The notes under the pieces: generated by a model
What the model was told of the DNA's origin: nothing
Databases searched by the model: none
The model's input: the letters and a program-made list of their open reading frames with translations, nothing else
Position numbers and translations under genes: made by a program
Shown here: piece after piece, positions 1-5,837 of the stretch
Position numbering within the stretch: the first letter of the stretch is position 1
Layout of the letters: every line of letters begins with the position of its first letter
Source: Victivallales bacterium
GTDB lineage: Bacteria > Verrucomicrobiota > Lentisphaeria > Oligosphaerales > Oligosphaeraceae
DNA: 6,848 nt
NCBI GenBank assembly: GCA_017615955.1
Contig: JAFZZD010000283.1
Span: forward strand, 1-6,848
Direction of reading: 5' to 3'

Positions 1-668
1 GCTGTGCCTCTTGGAACCACCTTTATTTCATCGGCGTCCTTGTAGGAGCGCTGGCTGTTCGGGTCAAAGAATCTTATGGAATCTATCTCGTTGCCCCAGA
101 ACTCAATGCGGACTGGTGCCTCGTACAATGGCGAATATAAATCCACTATGCCGCCGCGCTTGCTGAATTCGCCTGGAATATGCACCTCGATTTCATTGTC
201 ATAGTCCAGCTCCACCAGTTTTCCCGTCAATTCCTCCAATTCAATTTCCATTCCTTTTTTGAGTGAAAATGTGTTGGATTTAAATGCTTTCGGTGCAAGC
301 GTCTGGGAGAGCAATACGGATGGCGTCGCAAGATAGATTGCATTTTCGCCAGAGAGTGCGGCCTGCAGCACTGCGCATCTGCCAGCCTCGTTTTCAGGAA
401 TCCACATATTGCGCTGGGGCGCGACTTCCGGCATGGGTAATATGCGGCGATTTTCGCCGATGATATCGCAGAAGTCGGCCAGGCCGATGGCGCAGCGTTC
501 CATGGCCGCCGTGTCTGGAAGGACTATCAAGAGTGCGCCGCGTCTGTTGGAGGCCAGGCAAGCCAAGGCGAGGGGAAGCAGTGCTTCCTCCAAAATGGGC
601 ATTGTAAATCCGCCCTTGGGCAGACTGCGCCCGCACCATGTCTTGACTTTCTCTTTCCAGTTGTCCAT
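1..668 (-). CDS. mfd: Transcription-repair coupling factor Mfd, N-terminal part (partial)
   Basis: The reading frame starts at ATG (668-666) and runs off the left edge after 222 codons. Mfd removes RNA polymerase stalled at DNA lesions and recruits UvrA; the complete protein is normally about 1,100-1,200 residues, so only the UvrB-like N-terminal module is seen. Residues 134-203 carry the family signature: FSLKKG (134-139), then PGEFSKRGGIVDLYSP (165-180), RIEFWGNEIDSIRFFD (187-202) and SQRS (205-208). There is no intact Walker A in the first 60 residues, which fits the degenerate D1a domain of Mfd and argues against UvrB. The start is fixed by an in-frame TGA 24 bases upstream with no other start codon between. 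The only Shine-Dalgarno-like GAGG lies about 22 bases from the ATG, which is too far to be typical. Gene identity is inferred from recalled family motifs. Confidence 0.9.
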   Translation of the reverse strand, partial: MDNWKEKVKTWCGRSLPKGGFTMPILEEALLPLALACLASNRRGALLIVLPDTAAMERCAIGLADFCDIIGENRRILPMPEVAPQRNMWIPENEAGRCAVLQAALSGENAIYLATPSVLLSQTLAPKAFKSNTFSLKKGMEIELEELTGKLVELDYDNEIEVHIPGEFSKRGGIVDLYSPLYEAPVRIEFWGNEIDSIRFFDPNSQRSYKDADEIKVVPRGT

Positions 669-697
669 TTCTATGATTGAGAGCCAATTACCTCAAG

Positions 698-726
698 ATT
701 ATAGCTGTGTCTAGGCAAAGTGTCGC
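698..726 (-). promoter_or_regulatory. Sigma70-like promoter for mfd
   Basis: On the minus strand a perfect -10 hexamer TATAAT (703-698) lies 17 bp from GCGACA (726-721), which matches four of six bases of the -35 consensus. Transcription would start near 691, giving a short leader of about 23 bases before the mfd ATG at 668. Two inverted arms, GCCAATTACCTC (683-694) and GAGGTAATGGC (733-743), flank the promoter. This is a prediction from consensus match only. Confidence 0.55.
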
Positions 727-769
727 CAAGAAGAGGTAATGGCAAAACTATTGGCATTGCAAGCCTTTT

Positions 770-788
770 CCGCTGGCTAAGCCAGCGG
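770..788 (-). terminator. Hairpin downstream of the DUF1846 gene, terminator-like
   Basis: A near-perfect inverted repeat CCGCTGGCT-A-AGCCAGCGG gives an 8-bp stem with a 3-base loop, 13 bp past the stop of the DUF1846 gene. It lies in the 133-bp gap before mfd. On the minus strand it is followed by AAAAGG rather than a U-tract, so it is not a classical intrinsic terminator; it may mark a 3' end or slow polymerase. No small gene is seen in this gap. Confidence 0.4.
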
Positions 789-801
789 CTCCGATAGTTT
801 G

Positions 802-2310
802 CTATTGGAACAGGTTTCTGGAGGGTGGGACTGGGTCGTAGGTATATGAGCAGCCCAGTCTGCGGAGACCTGCCTCGTCGCCGGGGGAGGGAATGTGTGT
901 CAGGTGAATATCGCAGCGCTGAAGTTGTGAGAGGCAGTCCAATGCCATTTTAGCGCATGGGTTGCCGTTGGCGCTGACCACCAGGGTAATAAGTGTCTCG
1001 CTCACATCAAGTCCAGGTGAGCGCATTGTTGAACCCAGGCAATCCTTGAAATTCGCCACGGATGCGAGAATGTCCCGTTGCAGCAGGTGTATGTTGTCTG
1101 GTATTCCAGCCAGTTTTTTGATGGCGTTGATGATCATGCTGGAGGCGGAGTGCATGAGTGTGCTGTTCTTTCCAGTGATGATCGTGCCGTCCGCAAGTCT
1201 GATGGCGGCGCCGCAGTAGATGCCCTTGTTGCCTTTTCCTGCGGCTTCGCATTCTTTGGCAGCATTGCGGGCGGCGATGACCACCGCTCTTTCCTCTGGC
1301 ACGACTTCGGCTTTGCCGGCGACCTCGATGATTCGTTGCAGCGTCGCCTCGTCCGCCTTGCCGCGCTTCACATCTGCCAGGCAGGTGAAATATCTGCGGG
1401 CAATCTCCCTCTTTGCGGCCTCGCGCACCTCTGCATCGTCGATTATGCCCTGTGCCACGCAGTTTACGCCCATGTCGGTGGGGGACTGGTACCAGCACTT
1501 GTCCCCTATAATGCGCTTCAATATGGTTTTCAGCAGGGGGAATGCCTGCAGGTCCCTGTTGTAGTTGACGGCGCTTTTGCCGTATGCCTCGAAATGGAAT
1601 GAGTCCATGGCATTGGCGTCCTTCAGGTCCGCCGTGGCCGCCTCGTATGCAATGTTCACTGGATGCAGCAGGGGCAGGTTCCACACGGGAAATGTCTCGA
1701 ATTTGGCATATTGGGCAATGTCTCCCTTCAGATATTCATGATACATCTGTGAAAGGCAAGTGCCCATCTTGCCGCTGTTTGGACCGGGGGCGGTGACAAC
1801 CACCAGCGGCTGTGTGACCTCGACATACGGGTTGCTGCCAAGCCCTTCGGGGCTGACCACATGGTCCAAGTCCGCCGGATAGCCTGCAATGCCTTTATGC
1901 AGATATGCCTTGATGCCGTACTTTTCCAGCCTTTCCTTGAAGTTCAGTGCCTCTGGCTGCCCTGTGTAACGTGTGATGACGACGCCAGTTACCTCGATGC
2001 CCCGGTTCCGCAGCTCGTCAATCAGGCGCATTGCGTCCTGGTCGTAGGTGATGCCGTAGTCGGCCCTGACCTTGCGGGCTGCGATGGCTTCCGCATGAAT
2101 GCAGATGATAATGTCGGCGCTGCTGCTTAATTCCCGCAGCAGGCGTATCTTGACGTCAGGGTCGAAGCCAGGCAGCACTCTTGCCGCGTGGAAATCGCCA
2201 ATCAATTTTCCGCCAAATTCAAGGTAAAGACGATGCTGGGAATCCTTTACCCTTTCCAGAATGGATTTCTTCTGCGCCTCCAGATAGCGCTCGTTGTCAA
2301 ATGCAGGCAT
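802..2310 (-). CDS. DUF1846 / UPF0371 family protein
   Basis: The gene encodes 502 residues, close to the usual length of about 495-505 for the UPF0371 (DUF1846) family, a conserved family without an assigned reaction as far as I know. Recognisable family segments are LEFGGKLIGDFHAARVLPGF (30-49) near the N-terminus, the acidic DYGITYDQD stretch (84-92), and APGPNSGKMGTCLSQMYHE (174-192). The GPNSGK loop (176-181) resembles a phosphate-binding loop but is one residue short of a standard Walker A. No signal peptide or membrane segment is visible, so the protein should be cytoplasmic. The ATG at 2310 has no purine-rich ribosome binding site: upstream is TTGAAAATCG and then the heptamer repeat array, which begins 10 bases away. 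It follows the SorE-like dehydrogenase in transcription order, 163 bp downstream, so co-transcription is possible. Family assignment is strong; function is unknown. Confidence 0.88.
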   Translation of the reverse strand: MPAFDNERYLEAQKKSILERVKDSQHRLYLEFGGKLIGDFHAARVLPGFDPDVKIRLLRELSSSADIIICIHAEAIAARKVRADYGITYDQDAMRLIDELRNRGIEVTGVVITRYTGQPEALNFKERLEKYGIKAYLHKGIAGYPADLDHVVSPEGLGSNPYVEVTQPLVVVTAPGPNSGKMGTCLSQMYHEYLKGDIAQYAKFETFPVWNLPLLHPVNIAYEAATADLKDANAMDSFHFEAYGKSAVNYNRDLQAFPLLKTILKRIIGDKCWYQSPTDMGVNCVAQGIIDDAEVREAAKREIARRYFTCLADVKRGKADEATLQRIIEVAGKAEVVPEERAVVIAARNAAKECEAAGKGNKGIYCGAAIRLADGTIITGKNSTLMHSASSMIINAIKKLAGIPDNIHLLQRDILASVANFKDCLGSTMRSPGLDVSETLITLVVSANGNPCAKMALDCLSQLQRCDIHLTHIPSPGDEAGLRRLGCSYTYDPVPPSRNLFQ

Positions 2311-2320
2311 CGATTTTCAA

Positions 2321-2466
2321 GTGGTCAGTGGACAGTGGTTAGTGGTCTGTGGTCAGTGGTCAGTGGACAGTGGTCAGTTGTTTATTGCTTGTCAGCAGCG
2401 AAAAGCTGGCTGCTAAACGCGGGCGAGAACGCCCGCGCACAGAACAGTCCACAGTCCACTGTCCAC
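2321..2466. repeat. Inverted heptamer-array element with internal hairpins
   Basis: Eight contiguous GTGGNNN heptamers run from 2321 to 2376 (GTGGTCA, GTGGACA, GTGGTTA, GTGGTCT, GTGGTCA, GTGGTCA, GTGGACA, GTGGTCA). Three heptamers in inverted orientation (AGTCCAC, AGTCCAC, TGTCCAC) occupy 2446-2466. GTGGACAGTGG (2328-2338 and 2363-2373) is exactly complementary to CCACTGTCCAC (2456-2466), so the ends can form a long imperfect stem. Between the arms are two hairpins, at 2394-2414 and 2418-2437. The element fills 146 of the 163 bp between the two genes, ending 7 bp from the dehydrogenase stop codon. It encodes no protein I would accept. It resembles dispersed heptanucleotide repeats known from several bacterial genomes; mobility is not shown, and no clear target-site duplication is visible. 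Confidence 0.85.
2418..2437 (-). terminator. GC-rich hairpin after the SorE-like gene
   Basis: CGCGGGCG and CGCCCGCG form a perfect 8-bp stem closing an AGAA loop (GAGAAC with the closing pair). On the minus strand the stem is followed by TTTA, a very short U-tract. It lies 37 bp past the stop of the dehydrogenase gene and inside the heptamer element, so it may act as a weak terminator or as an mRNA 3'-end stabiliser between this gene and the DUF1846 gene. Confidence 0.45.
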
Positions 2467-2473
2467 TTTGGGA

Positions 2474-3739
2474 TTACAGTGCCAGTTTTGGCATCTTCTC
2501 CAGGACGATCTTCTCTGCTTCGGTGTTCCAGAGGCCGCCGTGGCGCTTGCAGGCTGCATCCAGTTCTGCGAACACTGGGTTGGTCTTGCCCTTTTCCTCG
2601 AAGTCCGCGATTGCGGTCAGCGGGAAGTCCTGGTGTGTGTAGATGAGCTTCTTGCCGCCTGGGATCTTGGGCAGGTTCAAGGTGGTTTCGCGTGCTGCAG
2701 TGAGACCGCCCACGTGTGTGATCATCATGGATGGGTTCAACTTGCCCTTGCCCATGAGGTCTAGTGCCTCGCGGATGTCGGATGTGGTGCCGCCGCTGGT
2801 GCCCACGATGTGTGTGCCATTGTAGTGCACGTTGTAGAAGTTGAATTTTGCGGAGAAGTTGGGGTCCAGTGGGCCTGCGAAGAAGTCCAGGCATCCGCCG
2901 CGTCCAAGAATGGCATCGCCTTGTTCGACCACTGGTGCGACTGGCGCCATCACGAACACGTCGTCATATCCCTTGCCTTCCGTGATGTTCATCAGCTTGT
3001 CCACTGCATCTGGGCACTTGGTGTTGAGGAAGATCAGCTTGACGCCATTGGCGGCTGCGTCTTCAGGTGTGAGGATGGAGGCAGCGCGTGCCAGGCGTGC
3101 ATCGTCAATATCCGTGACCACGATCAGGCCAGGGCGGCGTGGGCCGTGCACTAGGTAGTCGATCAAGCCCAGTCCCATGGGGCCTGCGCTGGCGAGGCAA
3201 GCCACGTTGCCGCCTTCCACAATGCCCATCACGTGGTCGTATGTTGCCGGTGGAATGTGGTAATGTGCATGGCATGCTCCAATCAGGCAGCTGACTGGTT
3301 CGCTCAGTGATGCCTTGTAGAATGCGTCGCCATGGTAGTTGAGCAGGCAGTTGACTTCCATCACGCAGGATGGAATGCGCACGAATGTGGCGTCGCCGCC
3401 GACTGTCGGGAATGAATAACCTGGAGCATCCAGTGTGCCGTGGTACATCAATGCCGGCTGAATGCCGAAATGGTCGCCTGGCTTGAACTGGTCTTTCCAC
3501 TTTGCGCCGACTTCGCGGATCACGCCTGAAAATTCATGTCCGATAATGATTGGATTCGTGGCGCAGTCGTTTGGGACCCGCTTGTGCGCGGCACCTTGCT
3601 CTGCCGCCTTGAAGCTGGACATGCAGATTGAATCGCTCATTACTTCTGCGATGATGCCGTCATCGCCGCATGGTGGAAGTTCGAAGGTCTCCAGCCTTAG
3701 ATCATCTTTTCCGTAAAGACGCAATGCTGTCGTTTTCAT
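2474..3739 (-). CDS. Zinc-dependent dehydrogenase, L-sorbose-1-phosphate reductase (SorE)-like
   Basis: The product (421 residues) is a medium-chain dehydrogenase of the alcohol dehydrogenase superfamily. The N-terminal opening MKTTALRLYGKDDLRLE, the TNPIIIGHEF segment (61-70) and FNFYNVHYNGTHIVGTSGG closely resemble L-sorbose-1-phosphate reductase SorE, which reduces L-sorbose 1-phosphate to D-glucitol 6-phosphate with NAD(P)H. Likely catalytic zinc ligands are Cys39, His68, Glu69 and Glu147. The four-cysteine structural-zinc lobe expected around residues 90-110 is absent. The nucleotide-binding fold begins near ASAGPMGLG (183-191), with VVTD (207-210) at the end of the second strand. A Shine-Dalgarno GAGG (3753-3750) sits 10 bases before the ATG. 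No sorbose phosphotransferase or regulator gene is in the window, so the true substrate may be another polyol or ketose phosphate. Confidence 0.82.
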   Translation of the reverse strand: MKTTALRLYGKDDLRLETFELPPCGDDGIIAEVMSDSICMSSFKAAEQGAAHKRVPNDCATNPIIIGHEFSGVIREVGAKWKDQFKPGDHFGIQPALMYHGTLDAPGYSFPTVGGDATFVRIPSCVMEVNCLLNYHGDAFYKASLSEPVSCLIGACHAHYHIPPATYDHVMGIVEGGNVACLASAGPMGLGLIDYLVHGPRRPGLIVVTDIDDARLARAASILTPEDAAANGVKLIFLNTKCPDAVDKLMNITEGKGYDDVFVMAPVAPVVEQGDAILGRGGCLDFFAGPLDPNFSAKFNFYNVHYNGTHIVGTSGGTTSDIREALDLMGKGKLNPSMMITHVGGLTAARETTLNLPKIPGGKKLIYTHQDFPLTAIADFEEKGKTNPVFAELDAACKRHGGLWNTEAEKIVLEKMPKLAL

Positions 3740-3783
3740 TTCAAAATTACCTCGTCATTTTGTGTTTAGATTTTTATTTAGCA

Positions 3784-3821
3784 GTAATTCCAAAAACAGT
3801 GTGCGCTGTTTTTGAAATTAC
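3784..3821. promoter_or_regulatory. 38-bp palindrome: operator or bidirectional terminator
   Basis: GTAATT-C-CAAAAACAG (3784-3799) and CTGTTTTTG-A-AATTAC (3806-3821) pair at 15 of 16 positions around a TGTGCG loop. It lies between the lipoprotein stop (3860) and the SorE-like start (3739). The A5/T5 base of the inner stem suits a bidirectional intrinsic terminator for the lipoprotein transcript, although only three pairs at its top are CAG/CTG. Its position 45 bp upstream of the dehydrogenase start also suits an operator. A further perfect palindrome, GTATGCATAC, lies next to it at 3829-3838. Confidence 0.6.
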
Positions 3822-3829
3822 CGTAATGG
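3811..3829 (+). repeat. 19-bp intergenic motif, copy 1
   Basis: TTTGAAATTACCGTAATGG matches the copy at 5819-5837 in 18 of 19 bases; over the next eight bases five more match. This copy overlaps the right arm of the 38-bp palindrome and includes the small palindrome ATTACCGTAAT (3817-3827). It is upstream of the SorE-like gene but in the opposite orientation to that gene. Confidence 0.7.
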
Positions 3830-3859
3830 TATGCATACAGCAATTACAGAGTACGCCGT

Positions 3860-4036
3860 TTATCTGGGTGGGAGTGGCACTGGTCCATGATGTGGCGCTG
3901 GCCCATGATGTGGCGCTGGCCCTGGCCCTGGCCCCGGCCCTGGTCCTGGTCCTGGTCCATCGGGAGGCAGGATGCAACCACTGAAAAGTCCCAGGCACAA
4001 TGCCAATGCAAAAGTCATCAACAATGCTTTTTTCAT
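3860..4036 (-). CDS. Small Gly-Pro/His-rich lipoprotein (58 residues)
   Basis: I do not recognise a named family. The frame opens MKKALLMTFALALCLGLFSGC: two lysines, a hydrophobic core, and a lipobox LFSGC with the lipidated cysteine at position 21, so a secreted, membrane-anchored lipoprotein is predicted (Ile at +2). The mature part of 38 residues has ILPPD, then a run of Gly-Pro dipeptides (27-40), then two copies of Ala-Pro-His-His-Gly-Pro (41-52) and the tail VPLPPR. The histidine pairs could bind metal, but this is inference. A strong Shine-Dalgarno GAGGAG (4050-4045) lies 8 bases before the ATG, which strongly supports translation. The HAD phosphatase gene ends 36 bp upstream, so the two are probably co-transcribed. 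The repeat region is built from 6-bp and 18-bp DNA units, so length may vary between strains. An overlapping longer frame on the same strand lacks these signals. Confidence 0.8.
   Translation of the reverse strand: MKKALLMTFALALCLGLFSGCILPPDGPGPGPGPGPGPGPAPHHGPAPHHGPVPLPPR
3885..3960. repeat. Tandem repeats inside the lipoprotein gene
   Basis: An exact 18-bp tandem duplication (3885-3902 and 3903-3920, unit CCATGATGTGGCGCTGGC) encodes the two APHHGP units. It is followed to about 3958 by a hexanucleotide tract of CCTGGC/CCTGGT-type units that encodes the Gly-Pro run. All units are multiples of three, so slippage would keep the frame. Confidence 0.85.
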
Positions 4037-4072
4037 AAGTGATTCTCCTCAATTTTTTGTTTTGGAACCTTG

Positions 4073-4675
4073 TTAATTTCTAGTGCCAATTATCTTGTTT
4101 ATCTGTTGTTCAAGGGTGGAGGCATCCTTGAAGTGAACCGAGTTTTCCCAGCCGTATGCGACTGCCGCCTCTATTAGTTCCTGGCGGTCGTCCACATATA
4201 GCAAGGGTCTGCCATGCCGTGTCTCAAAGGCGGAGAACATTGCAGTGGAGGGTTTCCATGCCCCGATTTCAAAACTGTAAATGCCCTGGTATTCGGCAGC
4301 GCCTGAAAAGCGTTTGCGGAAGCAGTCCAGGTGCAATTGCGATATGTCCGAAAAGAAAACAGGCTGCACTCCCATGGCTGGCAGTGTTTTTAGTAATGTC
4401 TCCATGCCAGGTATGGGTTGCAGTATCTTAGCATTGAAGGCCTCCAGCATACCTCTTGCAAGAGGGTGTCCTGGCGGAACCAGTTTTTCGGCTTTTGCCA
4501 GAAACTCTTCAGTTGAGATTTGTCCCCATTCAATGTCCTGGCACAGCTGCACCCATTCAGACAGGTCAGCAGGTATTCCCGTGGCCTCCTGGCAGCGTTC
4601 CACCGATATGGCAATGCAGACATTGCCTATGTCAAATGCAATGCAGGAGCCAGTGTTTGTTTTTATTTCAGCCAT
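4073..4675 (-). CDS. HAD-superfamily hydrolase (YihX-like phosphatase type)
   Basis: The predicted 200-residue protein has all four haloacid dehalogenase motifs: motif I FDIGNV with nucleophile Asp15; motif II FFSDIS with Ser109; motif III Lys141 in GAWKPS; motif IV VDDRQE with Asp162 and Asp163. Motif I is D-x-G rather than D-x-D, as in the YihX-like subgroup (FDLGNV), which dephosphorylates sugar phosphates. Residues 20-90 form a helical cap of the small C1 type. The substrate cannot be read from the sequence. I prefer the ATG at 4675 over an in-frame TTG at 4714, because the predicted promoter would start transcription near 4695, after the TTG, and homology begins after the ATG. The ribosome binding site is weak (GGGAAAG, about 10-14 bases away). 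The lipoprotein gene follows 36 bp downstream. Confidence 0.85.
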   Translation of the reverse strand: MAEIKTNTGSCIAFDIGNVCIAISVERCQEATGIPADLSEWVQLCQDIEWGQISTEEFLAKAEKLVPPGHPLARGMLEAFNAKILQPIPGMETLLKTLPAMGVQPVFFSDISQLHLDCFRKRFSGAAEYQGIYSFEIGAWKPSTAMFSAFETRHGRPLLYVDDRQELIEAAVAYGWENSVHFKDASTLEQQINKIIGTRN

Positions 4676-4701
4676 TTTATTCAATCTTTCCCACGGGAGC
4701 C

Positions 4702-4731
4702 ATAATATAAGCAACTAGCCATCTGTGGCAA
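4702..4731 (-). promoter_or_regulatory. Sigma70-like promoter for the HAD gene and lipoprotein
   Basis: On the minus strand TTGCCA (4731-4726, five of six consensus) is followed by overlapping -10 candidates TATATT (4709-4704, 16-bp spacer) and TATTAT (4707-4702, 18-bp spacer), each five of six. It lies in the 166-bp divergent region before the YheT-type gene. No convincing promoter was found for the plus-strand gene in the same gap. Confidence 0.5.
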
Positions 4732-4841
4732 GTCGAAAATGCAAAGACGCAGCAGACGGATTAGAAAATGATGGATTGATGGTTATATTCGCAGGTTGTT
4801 TGTGATGCAATTTAATGTGATGAACATATAGTTTCAAAAAC

Positions 4842-5810
4842 ATGCCGGTTTTAGCTTCTTCATATAGGCCGCCCCTGTTTTCAATTAGAAACAGGCATTG
4901 GCAGACCATAATCCCCAGTTTCTTCCGAAGGGAGGGATTGCCGTCAAATATCGCCAGGGAGGAATATGGCACCCCTGATGGCGGGACGATTCTTCTGGAC
5001 TGGGCGCGTGTGAATTCAAAGAAACTGCTGGTCTTGAGCCATGGGCTGTGCGGCAGTTCGCGTCGGCATTACATATTGTCTTTGATCAAGGTGTTCAACA
5101 TGGAAGGCTGGGATTGCCTGGCTTGGAATTTCAGGGGCACTGGAGATTCGCCGGTGAACAACTTCAAGTACACCACACAGAACTCCACGTACGAGCTGGA
5201 CTGGATAACGCGGTATGCGTTGGAAAAGGGGCATTACGAGAAGGTGGCGTATTCCGGCTACAGCATGGGCGGCAATCTGTCCGCGCTGTATTTGAGTCGT
5301 GAGGCAGACAAGCTGCCGCCGCAGGTCTGCGGCGGCGCTGTGTTCTGCGCGACTGTGGATATACTGGAGAGCAACCGTTCGCTCCATTCATTCATGGGTT
5401 TGCGCTACACGGACCATTTCCTGAAGCCGCTCATTGCGCAGATCAAGCTCAATGCCGCCCAGAATCCTGGCGTGGTGAATCTGGATGGGCTGGAGAAAAT
5501 CCATACATTCGATGAATTTGACAGGCGTTTTACCGCGCCCCTCAATGGCTTCAAGGACGAGACCGACTATTATGTCACTGCCTCCGCATACAGGCATTTC
5601 CCGAAGCTGAAGGTGCCGCTTCTGCTTGTGGCTCCAAAGAACGACCCATTTCTGGCAGGGGATTGCTTTCCAGTGGAGGAGGCGAAGCGTAATCCATTCC
5701 TCTATTTGGAAATGCCCAAATACGGTGGGCACTGCGGATTCCCGACGGCGAAGGGGCGTGACTGGTGGCCAGCCCAGAGGGCTTTGTCATTTTTGGAGCA
5801 GTATTGCTAA
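4842..5810 (+). CDS. YheT-type alpha/beta hydrolase
   Basis: The product (322 residues) matches the COG0429/UPF0017 (YheT) family of alpha/beta-fold hydrolases, usually 320-350 residues long. The N-terminal RNRHWQTIIP (16-25) corresponds to the family's NPHLQT-like signature. HGLCG (67-71) is the oxyanion-side loop, NFRGTGDS (96-103) is typical of the family, and GYSMGG (139-144) is the nucleophile elbow with Ser141. Asp268 (APKNDPF) and His297 (GGHCGF) complete a plausible catalytic triad. The natural substrate of the bacterial family is poorly defined; esterase activity on carboxyl esters or lipids is the usual expectation. There is no signal peptide, so it is probably cytoplasmic. The ATG at 4842 has no Shine-Dalgarno sequence (GTTTCAAAAAC precedes it), but the family signature begins 16 residues later and no better start exists. 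Confidence 0.87.
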   Translation: MPVLASSYRPPLFSIRNRHWQTIIPSFFRREGLPSNIAREEYGTPDGGTILLDWARVNSKKLLVLSHGLCGSSRRHYILSLIKVFNMEGWDCLAWNFRGTGDSPVNNFKYTTQNSTYELDWITRYALEKGHYEKVAYSGYSMGGNLSALYLSREADKLPPQVCGGAVFCATVDILESNRSLHSFMGLRYTDHFLKPLIAQIKLNAAQNPGVVNLDGLEKIHTFDEFDRRFTAPLNGFKDETDYYVTASAYRHFPKLKVPLLLVAPKNDPFLAGDCFPVEEAKRNPFLYLEMPKYGGHCGFPTAKGRDWWPAQRALSFLEQYC

Positions 5811-5818
5811 AATGGACG

Positions 5819-5837
5819 TTTGAAATTACCGCAATGG
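5819..5837 (+). repeat. 19-bp intergenic motif, copy 2
   Basis: TTTGAAATTACCGCAATGG, 18 of 19 identical to the copy at 3811-3829. It lies in the 88-bp gap between the YheT-type gene and the D-aminopeptidase gene, starting 8 bp after the former's stop codon. Confidence 0.7.

Noticed and set aside
669..801. tRNA or small RNA gene in the mfd upstream gap
   Set aside because: No cloverleaf arms or conserved T-loop sequence are visible; only a promoter, inverted repeats and one hairpin can be supported.
2321..2466. CRISPR array
   Set aside because: The repeat units are contiguous 7-mers without unique spacers of 25-40 bp.
2188..2646. Plus-strand frame encoding VVSGQWSVVSGQW-type repeats
   Set aside because: The repeats come from translating the heptamer DNA array; the frame overlaps both flanking minus-strand genes and lacks a start signal.
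3774..4052. 92-codon minus-strand frame over the lipoprotein region
   Set aside because: It is rich in Arg-Thr and Arg-Ala repeats read out of frame from the same DNA; the 58-codon frame has the lipobox and a well-placed GAGGAG ribosome binding site.
4676..4714. Upstream TTG start for the HAD gene, adding 13 residues
   Set aside because: The predicted promoter lies over and just upstream of it, so the TTG would not be transcribed, and the extra residues show no family similarity.
4676..4841. Riboswitch or promoter for the YheT-type hydrolase in the divergent gap
   Set aside because: No conserved aptamer core was recognised and the plus-strand -35/-10 candidates were poor (TATAGT at 4827-4832 has no acceptable partner).
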